DNA of 64,000 bases from Gracilibacillus alcaliphilus (GTDB taxonomy: Bacteria; Bacillota; Bacilli; Bacillales; Amphibacillaceae), in assembly GCF_016909015.1 (NCBI RefSeq), contig NZ_JAFBFA010000015.1, positions 1 through 64,000 of the forward strand. The letters are read 5' to 3'. A model generated the notes under the pieces. The model was given only the letters and a program-made list of their open reading frames with translations. It was not told where the DNA came from and searched no databases. Positions 53,158 to 62,847 of this stretch are shown here, piece after piece. The position numbers were made by a program, and so were the translations under genes. Numbering within the stretch: the stretch's first letter is position 1; each line of letters begins with the position of its first letter.

Positions 53158-54336
53158 CTATAAATCCCCTAACGCTTGATCTAAATCAGCAATCAAATCC
53201 TCGGCATCTTCTAAGCCAATCGATAGTCTGACAGTTCCTAATGAAATGCCCATTTCCTTAAACTGCTGTGGTGTCAATTCTTTTAAATAGCTAATCGCTG
53301 GTACATAAACTAGACTCTCATGTCCTCCCCAGCTAACCCCTATTTTAAAATAAGACAGAGAATTAACGAACTTCTTGATCTCCAACACATCTTCTGTCCT
53401 TAACTCAAAAGCAAATAAACCTGAGTATCCGCTCATTTGTTTTTGCCCAAGCTGATACTGATCAAAGCTAGGCAATCCTGGATAATGTACCTTACTCACC
53501 TTTGGATGGCTCTCTAAGTATTGGGCAACTTGCAGAGCATTCTCCTGATGTTCCTTCATACGAATCTTCAACGTGCGCAGACTTCTAAGAATCAGCCATG
53601 ATTCAAACGGTGACATCTTCGCCCCTAGTAAGGCCGCTTCATGTAAAAACAGCTGATCAATATCCTCTGTCTTGCCAATCACTACACCAGCCACTACATC
53701 ACTGTGACCGCCTATATATTTGGAACAGGAGTGAACTTCTAAGTCCACCCCTAAATCCAGCGGTTTTTGGAAAATAGGGCTTGCCCAAGTATTGTCAATC
53801 ACTGTGTGAATGCCTCGTTGTTTGGCTAATTGAACCACTGCCTCCACATCTTGCAAAGAAAATAACGCACTGGATGGTGATTCCAAATAGATTAATGTTG
53901 TATTCGGCTGAATGGCCTGTTCAAATTCTTCGATCCGTTTGCCAGATACATAGGTGGAATCAATATTACATTTCTCCTTCAGGTAGTGTTTGATAAAATT
54001 GTTGGTCGGTCCATATACATTGCTTACGGTCACAATATGATCATTCGCCTTGACAAAGTGTAAAATAGCGGCAGAAATGGCACCCATACCACTGGCAAAC
54101 AGCTTCGCCTTTTCCCCATGTGCCAGTTTAGCCAGCTTTTCTTCCACTAAAGAAACACTAGGATTCTTCCCTCTTGTGTAAAGGAAATTATTGACCGGAT
54201 CGTCAAAAGCCTGATCGATAGCATCCCAATCCTCGTAAACAAATAAAGAATTTTGATAAATAGGCGGTACGACCGCTCCATGATTTTGTTTACTGTCTTC
54301 TTCTGAAAAATGAACTAGCATTGTTTTGTCTTTCAT
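53158..54336 (-). CDS. Cystathionine gamma-synthase/lyase-family PLP enzyme
   Basis: A 392-residue Cys/Met-metabolism PLP enzyme. The cofactor lysine is in SCSKYIGGHSDVVAG (about residue 203), with FASGMGAISAAI for phosphate binding and VIDNTWASP before it. It may be a cystathionine beta- or gamma-lyase, a methionine gamma-lyase or a related enzyme; sequence alone does not decide. It overlaps the antiporter gene by four bases. The pairing suggests that its product is moved by the NhaC-type carrier. Confidence 0.8.
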   Translation of the reverse strand: MKDKTMLVHFSEEDSKQNHGAVVPPIYQNSLFVYEDWDAIDQAFDDPVNNFLYTRGKNPSVSLVEEKLAKLAHGEKAKLFASGMGAISAAILHFVKANDHIVTVSNVYGPTNNFIKHYLKEKCNIDSTYVSGKRIEEFEQAIQPNTTLIYLESPSSALFSLQDVEAVVQLAKQRGIHTVIDNTWASPIFQKPLDLGVDLEVHSCSKYIGGHSDVVAGVVIGKTEDIDQLFLHEAALLGAKMSPFESWLILRSLRTLKIRMKEHQENALQVAQYLESHPKVSKVHYPGLPSFDQYQLGQKQMSGYSGLFAFELRTEDVLEIKKFVNSLSYFKIGVSWGGHESLVYVPAISYLKELTPQQFKEMGISLGTVRLSIGLEDAEDLIADLDQALGDL

Positions 54337-55847
54337 TCTTTCCCTTCTTCCTCTTTGTTGTTCTCTTTATAGAAACAGCCAATTCCGGTAACTGCTAGAA
54401 TAATCGCAATCACAAATCCGTATAAAGAAACAAATTGATAATTCCAATACTCTAATGGTGATACCCCTAACGCTCCAAACATGAATACCCCCGTTGCAGT
54501 CCATGGCAATAAACTCTCCAGCATGGTTCCATAGTCTTCAATACTTCTGGATAATACCTTCTTAGGTATCTTGAACTTCTTATAAATCGGTCCAAATGCC
54601 TCTGCAACAATAAAAGATGTCGCCATCTGATTAGATGTCAAACCATTGGTAAGCGCCGTTGCAAATAAAGAGCTGACAATCGCCTGTGGACGGTTCTTGA
54701 TCCAACGGAAGCCTTTATTAATCACATTTGGAATTGCGTTAATACAGTCAAGTGTACCAACAAAAATAAACACCATAATCGCAATGATCACTGCACTGTC
54801 CATACTGTACAAGCCACCGCGGTTTAATAGTTCCGTAACGTTCCCATCAATATCAAGATCAGGGAAGATAACAGCTGTATCAAAACCTGAATTCAACGCT
54901 AAAAAAACGTGTTCTGCACTGAAGCCTTGAACAAATAAGCCTATCACACCCGCAACAATCGAAGAAGCGATTAAAGTTGGTGCTGTAGGTTTCTTGGTAA
55001 AGGAACCATATAAAACAACCAGTACAGGCACTATAATCAATACAATCTGCCACCATTGATCAAAATGGAACAATGCTGCTAATCCTTCTTTCAAAGTCGC
55101 TACCTCGCTTAATTGAGCAGCCGAAGTATCGACAGAAGAAGTGAATCCAATAATCATATATGTAATGGCAGCCAAAATATAAGCAGGTGCAGTCGTATTC
55201 ACCATGGAGCGAATATGTTCCATTAAAGGTACACCTGCTGCCAATGCAGCAATGTTCGTCGTATCAGAAAGCGGTGACATCTTATCACCAAAATAAGCAC
55301 CGCCAATGACAGCTGCAGCTACAATCGCTAAATTGGCATCGATCGCTGTGGCGATCCCCATAATAACTACACCAATTGTTCCTGCACTTCCCCAGGAAGT
55401 TCCGGTAAACACACTAAAAATAGAAGGCACCAGAAAAGCAACAACATACATATAGTTCGGGTTAATCAAATCCACCCCATAATAAATAAGCATTGGAATC
55501 GTACCCGCAAACATCCAGGATCCTACGAGAATACCAATTGAAAACAAAATTATCGCCGCTGGAACAAGCTGGGATACTTTTTTCACAATATGTTTTTGAA
55601 TGTCGTCCCATTTATATCCCATATGAGCTAAATTAAGCACACTTATTACCGTCGCAAACAAAAAAACCAATTCCAATGGCATCATTGGACCCGGTTCCCG
55701 CACTGTTTCTGTTACACCATCTGCATTAGTAACTTCTACCGTTGTAGACAATAGTTGCGGCATAAGAATTACACCGAATAAAATAAGCAAGAATAAACCT
55801 GCTAAAGGAATCATACTTCTTAGCAGTGAAACTTCCTTGTTTTCCAT
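54333..55847 (-). CDS. nhaC: NhaC-family Na+/H+ antiporter
   Basis: A 504-residue membrane protein with about eleven helices. GTSWGSAGTIGVVIMG and GGAYFGDKMSPLSDTTNIAA are NhaC-family signatures. The family includes sodium/proton antiporters and malate-2H+/Na+-lactate exchange (MleN), so an organic substrate is possible here, given the linked PLP enzyme. An AAGGAGAA site precedes the ATG. Salt tolerance is the default role. Confidence 0.85.
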   Translation of the reverse strand: MENKEVSLLRSMIPLAGLFLLILFGVILMPQLLSTTVEVTNADGVTETVREPGPMMPLELVFLFATVISVLNLAHMGYKWDDIQKHIVKKVSQLVPAAIILFSIGILVGSWMFAGTIPMLIYYGVDLINPNYMYVVAFLVPSIFSVFTGTSWGSAGTIGVVIMGIATAIDANLAIVAAAVIGGAYFGDKMSPLSDTTNIAALAAGVPLMEHIRSMVNTTAPAYILAAITYMIIGFTSSVDTSAAQLSEVATLKEGLAALFHFDQWWQIVLIIVPVLVVLYGSFTKKPTAPTLIASSIVAGVIGLFVQGFSAEHVFLALNSGFDTAVIFPDLDIDGNVTELLNRGGLYSMDSAVIIAIMVFIFVGTLDCINAIPNVINKGFRWIKNRPQAIVSSLFATALTNGLTSNQMATSFIVAEAFGPIYKKFKIPKKVLSRSIEDYGTMLESLLPWTATGVFMFGALGVSPLEYWNYQFVSLYGFVIAIILAVTGIGCFYKENNKEEEGKE

Positions 55848-56247
55848 AAAACATCATTCTCCTTCTAGTACAGGACGTTACCTAACCCGCTTGCATAGCT
55901 AACACCCTTCTTTGATGATAACGTCTTTTCAAAACTTGCAAAAAGATATAACACTTGCTCATAAGCCCTGTCGCTTACTTATGATTGTTCATTTGCTGCT
56001 TTTCAGTATATAACCCCTTACAAATAACGCTTTCATCGAATAGTTTGTTTATGCAACAACTAAACTAAGCGCATTTTTAAATATAACATATGGCATCAAT
56101 GAACACAATGATTCATTGATGCCATTTATTTTACTCCATGCAAATGGTCTTAAGATCGTACCAATAAAAGATAACGAGCTGTCTCTCTAATAAGTCCCGC
56201 TGCCCATCTATGTGAAGGTGCACCCTCATTGATGGCCGTTTTCACTG
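55848..56247. other. Intergenic region upstream of nhaC
   Basis: 400 bases without a gene. TAGTTTGTTTATGCAACAAC (56041-56060) resembles the XylR operator of B. subtilis, and a partial cre (TGAAAGCGTTATTT, minus strand, near 56022-56035) lies beside it. The hairpin at 56091-56124 marks the end of the fucose operon. Confidence 0.4.
56091..56124. terminator. Hairpin, probable terminator of the fucose operon
   Basis: A perfect 13-bp stem TGGCATCAATGAA/TTCATTGATGCCA (56091-56103 with 56112-56124). T-runs are weak on both strands, so termination strength is uncertain. Confidence 0.5.
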
Positions 56248-58035
56248 TTATTTATATAGCGGCCCATAGGTCTGGCATGCCCGATAATCTGCACCTTCTG
56301 GATCCTTGGTGCCAAACATATTCCATGCACTTGGCCGGAAGATACCTTCTTCCTTTACATTATGCATATTGACTGGTATACGCAGCATCGATGCTAACGT
56401 GATTAAATCTTGGCCAATGTGACCATAACTGATCGAGCAATGATTAGCTCCCCAATTGTTCATCACGGTGTAGACATCACGGAAAGCACCCTCACCAGTT
56501 AAATTCGGTACAAACCATGTAGTCGGCCATGTTGGATCTGTTCGATCATTTAATGTCGCATGTACGTCATCTGGCAGATCCACCGTATAGCCTTCTGCGA
56601 TCTGCATAACTGGACCTAAGCCTTTAATCAAATTGACTCGGGCAATGGTCACAGGCATGCCGCCTTTGGTTCGGAAGTTGCTGGAGAAGCCGCCGCCACG
56701 AAAATACTCGGTGTTGGCAGGGCGCCATTGTGTCGCCTTCAAACACTTATCTGCCTCTGCTTCGGTAATATCCCAAAATGGTTTCATTGCTGGTTTGCCA
56801 TCTATCTCCTGCTCCCCTGTACCATCCAGTGCCGCTGATCCAGAGTTGATAAGGTGAATCACTCCTTGTGCTGCCTGCCCTTCTAATGTATGATTGGTCA
56901 CCCGTTTCACCGCATCAGGGCTCCAATACGTACGCACATCAGCAAAGACTTGTGCCGTGTTGGTTAATAAGTGACCAAACAACATCGTTACGGCATTTAA
57001 GGTATCATTTTCAGTAGCTACCATATAAGGAGCACGGATACCATTCCAATCGAATGATGAGTTTAAGATAGCCTCCATGAAATCACCGTTCGGGAAATGG
57101 TCGGTCCATTGACGCTGCCCCTGGAATCCAGCAGCAATAGCATGGTGTCCCATCGCCTCTTCTTCATAGCCCATTTCAGCAAGTTTTGGATTTCCTTCCA
57201 TCAAATCTCTAGCAATCAATGTCATCTTAATGTTCATTTTCAGGTCTTCTTCTTTTTGTTCATCTGTTCGTTTATTCTTATTCTTATTGATGTCTGAGCC
57301 GAAAATGCCATTTGCTTTGATCCAGGCATAGGCTTGCTCAAATTCTTCTTTATCATAGATTTCCTCTTCGACACGCCGGATGATTTCGGATGAATCCACA
57401 TATTCATTTCGCATACCTAAATATTCTTGGAAGAAGTCTTCATTGACCATACTTCCGGCAATCCCCATTGATACCGAACCAATCGCTAAATAAGACTTAT
57501 CCTTCAACATAGCTACAGCAATACCAGCACGGGCAAAACGCAGGATCTTCTCTGCTACATCTTCTGGAATACTTTGATCTTCGATATCTTGCACTTCGTG
57601 TCCATAGATACCAAATGCCGGGATTCCTTTCTGATTATGGGCAGCTAATACAGCAGCCAAGTAAACGGCACCTGGGCGTTCTGTCCCATTAAATCCCCAG
57701 ATGGCATTCGGACGATTTGGATTCATATCCATCGTTTCGGAACCATAACACCAACAAGGAGTCACCGTAATGGTAACACCGACATTCTCTTTATCAAACT
57801 TAGCTTTTGCCATGGAAGCCTCTGCTACACCGCCAATGCAAGTATCAGCAATCACGGTTTGAATTGGCTCCCCATTATGATAGCGGAGATTCTCTGATAA
57901 CAGCTTGGACACAGCCTCTGCCATCCCCATTGTCTTTTCTTCCAGTGATTCACGCACCCCTCTTCTCCGGCCATCAATCGTTGGCCGAATTCCTATCTTT
58001 GGCATTTCTCCAATCCATCTGCTTTGACTTGACAT
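56248..58035 (-). CDS. fucI: L-fucose isomerase
   Basis: A 595-residue FucI, full family length. PKIGIRPTIDGRRRGVRESLE at the N-terminus, TPCWCYGSETMDM, GFQGQRQWTDHFPNGD (metal-site region) and ENDTLNAVTMLFGHLL are highly conserved; the C-terminal NWGANHCSISYGH carries the metal His. It converts L-fucose to L-fuculose with manganese. It is the last gene of the fuc operon and links directly to the GH29 fucosidase at 38262. Confidence 0.95.
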   Translation of the reverse strand: MSSQSRWIGEMPKIGIRPTIDGRRRGVRESLEEKTMGMAEAVSKLLSENLRYHNGEPIQTVIADTCIGGVAEASMAKAKFDKENVGVTITVTPCWCYGSETMDMNPNRPNAIWGFNGTERPGAVYLAAVLAAHNQKGIPAFGIYGHEVQDIEDQSIPEDVAEKILRFARAGIAVAMLKDKSYLAIGSVSMGIAGSMVNEDFFQEYLGMRNEYVDSSEIIRRVEEEIYDKEEFEQAYAWIKANGIFGSDINKNKNKRTDEQKEEDLKMNIKMTLIARDLMEGNPKLAEMGYEEEAMGHHAIAAGFQGQRQWTDHFPNGDFMEAILNSSFDWNGIRAPYMVATENDTLNAVTMLFGHLLTNTAQVFADVRTYWSPDAVKRVTNHTLEGQAAQGVIHLINSGSAALDGTGEQEIDGKPAMKPFWDITEAEADKCLKATQWRPANTEYFRGGGFSSNFRTKGGMPVTIARVNLIKGLGPVMQIAEGYTVDLPDDVHATLNDRTDPTWPTTWFVPNLTGEGAFRDVYTVMNNWGANHCSISYGHIGQDLITLASMLRIPVNMHNVKEEGIFRPSAWNMFGTKDPEGADYRACQTYGPLYK

Positions 58036-58115
58036 ATTACTTCCTCCTCTTGTTTACAATATAAATATGTTTTTTATTCATCATTCCCCATGTCTTCATC
58101 ATGTGATCTGTGAAG

Positions 58116-59588
58116 TTAGGAGATTAACATCTTGGTAAAACGTTGATATGCTTGCTGCCATTCTTCTGCTTGCTTTGGTTGATATATGTTCACCTTAAAG
58201 GATTTCTTGACGATCTGTCTGGCCTCTTGAATCGACGCAATCTCCCCTAGAGCCAGCCATTGCCCAATCGCATTTCCAATCGAACTGGCCTCCACTGGAC
58301 CGGCTGTCACTTCCCGCAACGTTGCACTCGCTGTTAACTGACATAATGTCTCATTACGAATAGCACCTCCTCCCATGTGAATACGCTTTAATTCCTTGCC
58401 GGTTAGTTGTTCTAATCTTTCGATCACCCAGCGGTATTTTAGGACAAGACTTTCTAGAATACAGCGAATAAGTTCCCCTTGTGTTTCAGGAACTGGCTGA
58501 GAGGTCGCAGTACAATAATGCTGGATCGCTTCTACCATGTTCACTGGATTAAAAAATTGTGTATCATCAGGGTTGATGAAGGAACGGAAGGCAGGAGCCT
58601 CTGCAAATAACGTATTTTCCTTTGCGTAATCAGTCTTAATCCCTTGACGCTCCCACACCTTTCGGCATTGCTGTAACAGCCACATTCCCATATTATTTTT
58701 CTGCAAGCGCGACCGCCCATCTATGGTTCCCTCGTTTGTAAATCCCCAGTGCATTGCATTGATATCGGTAACATTTTGTTCTATCGGTACACCTATTAAC
58801 ACCCATGTGCCACAGCTCATAAAAATGGATTGGTCATCCTCCAACGGTAAGGCTGCTAAGGCACTTGCTGTATCATGACCTGCTACATTCACTACCTTAA
58901 CTGGATCCATATGTAATTCTCGATTAATCGCAGGTAGTGTCTCACCGGATATGGTAGCAGAGTTCACTAATGGAGCGAATATATGAGACGGTAAACCTAA
59001 TTGTGTCAGGATATCTTTTGCCCATTGCTTTCCTTCCGAGGTAAGTAATTGAGTTGTAGAGCTGATCGTAAACTCGTTATACTTCTCTCCGCTAAACAAA
59101 TAAGACAATAAGTTCGGTGTAAGCAGCAATGTATCCGCCTGTTCCAGCAGCTCTGGGCAGTGCTGTTTAATAGCATATAATTGAAAAACCGTATTGATTG
59201 GCGCCGTTTCTACTCCGGTAAGCTCGAATAATTTCTCTGAGCTGATATGCTGTAAGGCTGCTTCCATCGCCTCTTGATTACGAGGATTCCGGTAACTATA
59301 CGGATTGGCTAATAATTCACCAGTTTTGGCTAACAGACCAAAATCGACTCCCCACGTGTCAATTCCCATACTCTCAATTTCGGAATGCCCCTTTTGTAAA
59401 CTAATCTGCATGCCTTTTTTCATTTCAGCAAAAATATGGAGGATATCCCAATAATCATTCCCTGTCACATGAACAGGATGGTTGTCAAACCGGTATATTT
59501 CTTCTGTATACATTTTTTCTCCATCAAAGCTGTTCAATATCAGCCTGCCATTAGAAGCTCCAATATCAAAAGCCCACACCTTCTTCAT
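58116..59588 (-). CDS. RhaB-type sugar kinase (rhamnulokinase/fuculokinase)
   Basis: A 490-residue FGGY-family kinase. Phosphate-binding DIGASNGRL at the N-terminus, MGIDTWGVDFGLL, catalytic NVAGHDTASALAAL with the base Asp (about 238), and HWGFTNEGTIDGRSRLQKN are of the rhamnulokinase group. Between FucA and FucI it should phosphorylate L-fuculose, and it may serve L-rhamnulose too, since no separate rhamnose pathway is seen here. It begins 12 bases after fucA. Confidence 0.85.
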   Translation of the reverse strand: MKKVWAFDIGASNGRLILNSFDGEKMYTEEIYRFDNHPVHVTGNDYWDILHIFAEMKKGMQISLQKGHSEIESMGIDTWGVDFGLLAKTGELLANPYSYRNPRNQEAMEAALQHISSEKLFELTGVETAPINTVFQLYAIKQHCPELLEQADTLLLTPNLLSYLFSGEKYNEFTISSTTQLLTSEGKQWAKDILTQLGLPSHIFAPLVNSATISGETLPAINRELHMDPVKVVNVAGHDTASALAALPLEDDQSIFMSCGTWVLIGVPIEQNVTDINAMHWGFTNEGTIDGRSRLQKNNMGMWLLQQCRKVWERQGIKTDYAKENTLFAEAPAFRSFINPDDTQFFNPVNMVEAIQHYCTATSQPVPETQGELIRCILESLVLKYRWVIERLEQLTGKELKRIHMGGGAIRNETLCQLTASATLREVTAGPVEASSIGNAIGQWLALGEIASIQEARQIVKKSFKVNIYQPKQAEEWQQAYQRFTKMLIS

Positions 59589-59600
59589 GCAATCCCTCCG

Positions 59601-60251
59601 TTATTTGGTGTCTTTTAACAATTTTGCCCGGTATTTTTCACTGGACAGATTCCGCAAATCGGCACATTCTTCATCCGATAACAGTCTTGGCGTGCCGACA
59701 GTACTGGATATAGTAAACACCTTGGCTGCCTCTTCTACTAACTGCATAAAAAAATATGCCTCTTTCATCGATGTTCCTACTGTTAATACACCATGATTAC
59801 GCATTACTACAACATCAGTTTCCTCTATGACATCTGCAACAGCATCGGCCAACACGTGTGTGGTCGGAATCATATACTCTAAATACTTCACATTCTTAAT
59901 CATAGCTGGAAAATCCGGAAACATACTCGGAATCTCCTGTCCAGCTGATGAAACGCCTACCGAGTAACTTGGATGGGCATGAAGGACAGAGTCGATATCT
60001 GGCCTTCTCCGGAAACATTCCAAATGCATCAATATCTCTGATGACGGCTTTAACTCACTCTCGACAGCCCCTGATCCAATATGGACCTTCACCCACTGAG
60101 GACCTTCAATTTCCTGCAGATCAAACCCGCTTGGGGAAATATACATATAGTCTCCATCTCGCATACTCAGATTGCCTCCAGCTCCAACTACTAAACCTGA
60201 GGTTACCAATTTCTTTGCATATAACTCTAACTGTTGCGTAACATTACTCAT
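59601..60251 (-). CDS. fucA: L-fuculose-1-phosphate aldolase
   Basis: A 216-residue class II aldolase. SSEILMH holds the catalytic Glu, HAHPSYS two zinc His ligands and VMRNHGVLTVG a third; GAGGNLSMRDGDYMYISPSG binds phosphate. It splits fuculose-1-phosphate (and possibly rhamnulose-1-phosphate) to dihydroxyacetone phosphate and L-lactaldehyde. It is the first gene of the fuc structural operon, with AGGAGG before the ATG. Confidence 0.9.
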   Translation of the reverse strand: MSNVTQQLELYAKKLVTSGLVVGAGGNLSMRDGDYMYISPSGFDLQEIEGPQWVKVHIGSGAVESELKPSSEILMHLECFRRRPDIDSVLHAHPSYSVGVSSAGQEIPSMFPDFPAMIKNVKYLEYMIPTTHVLADAVADVIEETDVVVMRNHGVLTVGTSMKEAYFFMQLVEEAAKVFTISSTVGTPRLLSDEECADLRNLSSEKYRAKLLKDTK

Positions 60252-60291
60252 CTTATTACCTCCTCTGTCAGCATATTACTGTTTTTTGGGA

Positions 60292-60305
60292 ATAAAGCGG
60301 TTTCA
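60292..60305. promoter_or_regulatory. LacI-type half operator before fucA
   Basis: TGAAACCGCTTTAT (minus strand) resembles both a cre site and the LacI-family boxes at 61486 and 61595. It lies just after a TATAGT -10-like sequence on the minus strand. Confidence 0.4.
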
Positions 60306-60323
60306 ACTATAATAAAAACAAGC

Positions 60324-60402
60324 TTTATCAGGGTGCACTCCCATAATCCCCGGCTTCTTACCGCATAAGCCGGCTCTTCTAGGTCATTTGCACCATGATA
60401 AA
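60324..60402 (-). terminator. Nested hairpin between the lacI-family gene and fucA
   Basis: Outer arms 60324-60337 and 60389-60402 (TTTATCAGGGTGCA, one mismatch) enclose a 7-bp hairpin CCGGCTT/AAGCCGG (60350-60356, 60367-60373). On the minus strand GCTTGTTTTTATTAT follows, so it can stop the regulator transcript; the elaborate form could also be an attenuator. Confidence 0.55.
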
Positions 60403-60421
60403 CGAAAAGCTTCTCCCTCAT

Positions 60422-61444
60422 CTATGACCGCTTCATCGTCGATTTGCGAATATGGATAACTGGCGGTAAAATGACTTGCTGCCTTATCCCCGCCTCTTTC
60501 TCCTCTACCCGTTCAATCAACAGCTGTATACCTACTCGTCCGAATTCAATTGCCGGCTGAGCCGCTACTGTAAAAAACGGGTCAAAGTAAACAATAGGCT
60601 CTACCTCATCAAAACAAACAACTGATATGTCATCAGGCACGCTCAATCCAAGCTCCCGTAAACTTCTAATTGCACTTACCGCAATAAAGTTATTCGCTGC
60701 AAAAATAGCTGTCGGGCATTTATCTGCCTCTAAACTTAATAAACGTTTCAGAATCTCTTTCGCCTTACCTTCTTGGGCATGCTTATAATCCAATTCAGAT
60801 AGATAGTGTTCATAGACTTCTAATCCATTTTGTTTTAATGTTTCTAAATAACCACGGGCACGTTCTCTTGCTGTGGATACATTGGCCGGTCCGTTAATCA
60901 GCGCAATATTTTGATGACCGTAGTCAATTAAATGCTGAACAAGCTGTTGAGTCCCTAAATAGCTGTCACCGATTACATAATCCCCTTCAAACCCTTCAAT
61001 TGTTCGGTCAAGCAGCACCACCTGAATATTATGTTTCCTCAAGCGTTCCACCTGATCAATGGTCTTATCACTCGTTGGTGTGATCAATACCCCATCTACC
61101 CGAGCAGAAATCATCATATCAATATAATTGACTTCCTTATCACTATCCTCATCTGTATTACTTATCAACACGCGATAGCCTTTCTCTACAGCCACATCTT
61201 CAACTCCGCGGGCGATTTTGGAGAAGTATGGATTGGTAATATCGGTAAGAATAAGCCCTAGGGTTTTCGTTTGATTAGATGTCAAACTCCTTGCGGCTGC
61301 ATTTGGTATGTAGCCTAATTCCTTAATAGCTCTTTCTACCTTTTCCCTCGTGGTTGCCTTAATGTTTATTGAGTTATTAATGACCCTAGATACCGTCATC
61401 GGTGATACATTCGCATATTTTGCAATATCATAAATAGTTACCAT
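60422..61444 (-). CDS. LacI-family transcriptional regulator of the fucose genes
   Basis: A 340-residue repressor. Helix-turn-helix TIYDIAKYANVSPMTVSRVI and hinge PNAAARSLTSNQ are followed by a periplasmic-binding-protein-like sugar domain (TLGLILTDITNPYFSKIARG, VVCFDEVEPI). It lies directly before fucA on the same strand. Boxes of its type (TTGTTATCGGTAACAA) occur upstream of its own gene, indicating autoregulation. Confidence 0.9.
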   Translation of the reverse strand: MVTIYDIAKYANVSPMTVSRVINNSINIKATTREKVERAIKELGYIPNAAARSLTSNQTKTLGLILTDITNPYFSKIARGVEDVAVEKGYRVLISNTDEDSDKEVNYIDMMISARVDGVLITPTSDKTIDQVERLRKHNIQVVLLDRTIEGFEGDYVIGDSYLGTQQLVQHLIDYGHQNIALINGPANVSTARERARGYLETLKQNGLEVYEHYLSELDYKHAQEGKAKEILKRLLSLEADKCPTAIFAANNFIAVSAIRSLRELGLSVPDDISVVCFDEVEPIVYFDPFFTVAAQPAIEFGRVGIQLLIERVEEKEAGIRQQVILPPVIHIRKSTMKRS

Positions 61445-61800
61445 TCGTCATAACCCCATTCTAAGTACGTTATAACCCCAAGAATAGCGGTAACATTTAG
61501 AGATTGCAAGAGTTATACAATGATTCTGACAATTTTATTCATCTAATCAGTCACAAAACCACCATAATAGGAATTGCAGTAATTATATCATAAATTGTTA
61601 TCGGTAACAAACAAAAGGTCGAGAAAAGCTTACATTACAAAATATATCGTTTGAAAATTTATCTACATGTGAATAGTTCATCAAACATATAAATTTTATA
61701 GTTATCCAATTACAGCTGCTTCTTGCCTGTGCGTCGATTCATTTTTATAAACAAAATTCAGGTTTGTTCTCAAATTTCCCTTAACTTCCAATCACACTTA
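61445..61800. other. Control region of the LacI-family gene
   Basis: A/T-rich, no gene. It holds AGCGGTAACA (61486-61495) and the palindrome at 61595-61610. Confidence 0.5.
61595..61610. promoter_or_regulatory. LacI-type operator palindrome
   Basis: TTGTTATCGGTAACAA has 6-bp perfect arms and the central CG of LacI-family operators. The nearby half site AATAGCGGTAACA repeats its right side. Confidence 0.6.
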
Positions 61801-61836
61801 AGAAAAACCAGCATAAAATCTGCTCGGTTTTTCTTA
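61801..61836. terminator. Terminator after the third isomerase/epimerase gene
   Basis: AAGAAAAACCAGCA (61801-61814) pairs with TGCTCGGTTTTTCTT (61822-61836), one bulge; T-rich on both strands. Confidence 0.75.
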
Positions 61837-61856
61837 GGTTACACCTTTTGTGAAAT

Positions 61857-62690
61857 TTATAACCGACCTAATTGCTCCTGAATAAAGGAGATACTTTTAC
61901 TGATTTGGTCTTCTGATAAGCCATGCATAATTAAAGGAATCTCATCATAATCCTGTGACAGCAGAGATAAATAATAAGCATAGTCAAGAATCCCTTCTCC
62001 CGCTGCAACAAAATGCAGGCCTGGTTCATGAGCAATATCCTTGGCATGAGAAAGAACGATATCGTCACCTAATAGATCAAAGCCCTCCTGGATCGTGCCT
62101 TGCATATCATCATATTGATTAGGCTGAAATAAATTGGCTCCATCCATAATCACTTTGAGATAAGGAGACTGCATTTGATCGATAATTTCTTTGCAACGTT
62201 TGGCCGAATTCACTACATTGGAGGCTTCTGTTTCAATCGCTAAAACAATCTCATGCTCCTTCGCAATCTTCAAAGCCTGTTCCAAGCAGTTTGACATATC
62301 ATGCCAAGCTTCTTCTGTCTGATTATCTGGATGCCACCGCCACATATTCTCTTCATCTCGTGATCCGGTGCATAGCGTAATAATTGGACTGCCCATAGAC
62401 TTAGTCATAACAGCCAATGTTTGTAGCCTTTTTAAACCTTCTTCTCTGACTGCTTCATCTGGATGAGCCATATTAAATGTTCCAGATACCGCACTAATGT
62501 TAATATCATATTCTTCTGCTGCAAGATTAATCCGTTTTACCGCCTCCACATCAATTCTTTCAGGCAGCGTTGGCAACCCTACACTCGATAAATCTAATTG
62601 GACATGACGCAGATGATAGGATTGAATCGCTTGAAAGGTCTCTTCAATCGAATGGCGCTTAATGGTGTCTGTTAAAATGCCTAATTCCAT
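61857..62690 (-). CDS. Sugar phosphate isomerase/epimerase-family TIM barrel
   Basis: A 277-residue AP-endonuclease-2-like barrel. Metal-site candidates: VLAIETEASN (Glu about 148), KVIMDGANLF (Asp), LSHAKDI (His, Asp). GSRDEENMWRWHP near 107 is a group-specific loop. It is a single-gene unit between the fuc regulator and the oxidoreductase gene, with its own terminator. It may be a further step in the same keto-sugar metabolism as the two barrels in region 3. Confidence 0.8.
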   Translation of the reverse strand: MELGILTDTIKRHSIEETFQAIQSYHLRHVQLDLSSVGLPTLPERIDVEAVKRINLAAEEYDINISAVSGTFNMAHPDEAVREEGLKRLQTLAVMTKSMGSPIITLCTGSRDEENMWRWHPDNQTEEAWHDMSNCLEQALKIAKEHEIVLAIETEASNVVNSAKRCKEIIDQMQSPYLKVIMDGANLFQPNQYDDMQGTIQEGFDLLGDDIVLSHAKDIAHEPGLHFVAAGEGILDYAYYLSLLSQDYDEIPLIMHGLSEDQISKSISFIQEQLGRL

Positions 62691-62813
62691 GTTTATCTCA
62701 ACCTCTCCACAAATTTGTTAAGGCTTTCATTTTTTTGCTTGACTTATTCTATTATAACAAATGCATTTTCTGATCGACAACTGTGCTTTGTTTTAAGATT
62801 GTCAACAAACTTA

Positions 62814-62847
62814 AAACAGCCGGATGATTTATAACATCTGGCTGTTT
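62814..62847 (-). terminator. Terminator overlapping the oxidoreductase stop codon
   Basis: AAACAGCCGGATG (62814-62826) pairs with CATCTGGCTGTTT (62835-62847), one G-U. The stop codon (62829-62831) is in the loop, and the minus strand continues TTTTAAG. Confidence 0.7.
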
